Shown: one piece after another, positions 13,124-13,213 of the stretch
Layout of the letters: every line of letters begins with the position of its first letter
Position numbering within the stretch: the stretch's first letter is position 1
Source: Nostoc sp. GT001
GTDB lineage: Bacteria; Cyanobacteriota; Cyanobacteriia; Cyanobacteriales; Nostocaceae
Length of the DNA: 13,213 nt
Direction of reading: 5' to 3'
Assembly: GCF_030382115.1 (NCBI RefSeq)
Contig: NZ_JAUDRJ010000003.1
Coordinates: 5,326,216 to 5,339,428, forward strand
Notes under the pieces: generated by a model
Databases searched by the model: none
Told to the model about the DNA's origin: nothing
The model's input: only the letters and a program-made list of their open reading frames with translations
Made by a program: the position numbers and the translations under genes

Positions 13124-13213
13124 ATGAACTGCATCAGACAAGCGACGGATAACTATGTTGTTCTTGATAGCGCCATAGTTGACAGCCGTCGCTTCGAGGT
13201 GCAAATTGTTACA
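13124..13213 (+). CDS. Start of an unknown gene (partial, cut by window end)
   Basis: ATG 13124 opens a frame of 30 codons to the window edge with no stop, beginning MNCIRQATDNYVVLDSAIVD. GGAGGAG lies six bases before the ATG, an excellent ribosome site, which makes a real gene likely. Too little is present to name a family. It follows the zinc-ribbon/FHA gene on the same strand by 77 bases and could be a signalling partner, but that is a guess. Confidence 0.6.
   Translation, partial: MNCIRQATDNYVVLDSAIVDSRRFEVQIVT

Noticed and set aside
1..13213. tRNA genes, rRNA, CRISPR arrays, complete insertion sequences
   Set aside because: I looked for T-loop-like GTTCRA motifs with flanking stems, regular spacer-repeat arrays and transposase motifs on both strands and saw none that hold up.

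Overview
The window looks like chromosomal DNA of a filamentous, probably heterocyst-forming cyanobacterium (Nostocales type). The evidence is many HIP1 octamers (GCGATCGC), a high-light-inducible protein gene with an HLR1-like box, ThyX instead of ThyA, a XisH/XisI pair, and short tandem GC-skewed or heptameric repeats between genes. No rRNA, tRNA or CRISPR array was seen.

Layout. 1-983 (-): a 5'-complete, 3'-cut gene for a stand-alone protein with a type I restriction HsdR N-terminal-like nuclease domain. 984-1880: about 900 bp without a gene, holding an orphan terminator-like hairpin and a strongly structured element with alternative pairings. 1881-2393 (+): unknown protein. 2516-3097 (-): thioredoxin/peroxiredoxin-like protein. 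3244-3459 (-): high-light-inducible protein. 3664-4386 (+): thyX. 4396-6229: nuclease-type accessory cassettes, namely a relic of a xisI 3' end, an Rpn-family nuclease-like gene and an overlapping xisH-xisI pair, bracketed by old direct repeats. 8966-6403 (-): a close-packed run of a CobO-like protein without a P-loop, dcd, a membrane-anchored dUTPase/Dcd-fold protein, and dut. 9416-13046 (+): housekeeping genes (divergent adenylate kinase, RNase PH, 6-phosphogluconolactonase, zinc-ribbon/FHA protein). The start of one more gene lies at the right edge.

How the genes fit together. thyX, dcd and dut are three steps of dTMP supply: dCTP to dUTP, dUTP to dUMP, dUMP to dTMP. Between the dcd and dut genes lies a gene whose product keeps the trimeric dUTPase/Dcd fold signatures, lacks the Dcd catalytic glutamate, and adds a charged helix and two C-terminal transmembrane segments. 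It is the best candidate here for something undescribed: a membrane-bound nucleotide sensor, effector or hydrolase working with a dcd/dut pair. The dut and membrane-protein genes are visibly A/T-rich. Together with the neighbouring nuclease cassettes they look like accessory DNA placed between thyX and dcd, although that reading is inference. Regulation visible in the sequence includes the HLR1-like box before hli, strong Shine-Dalgarno sites at several genes, and a hairpin that could mask the Shine-Dalgarno of the last, partial gene.
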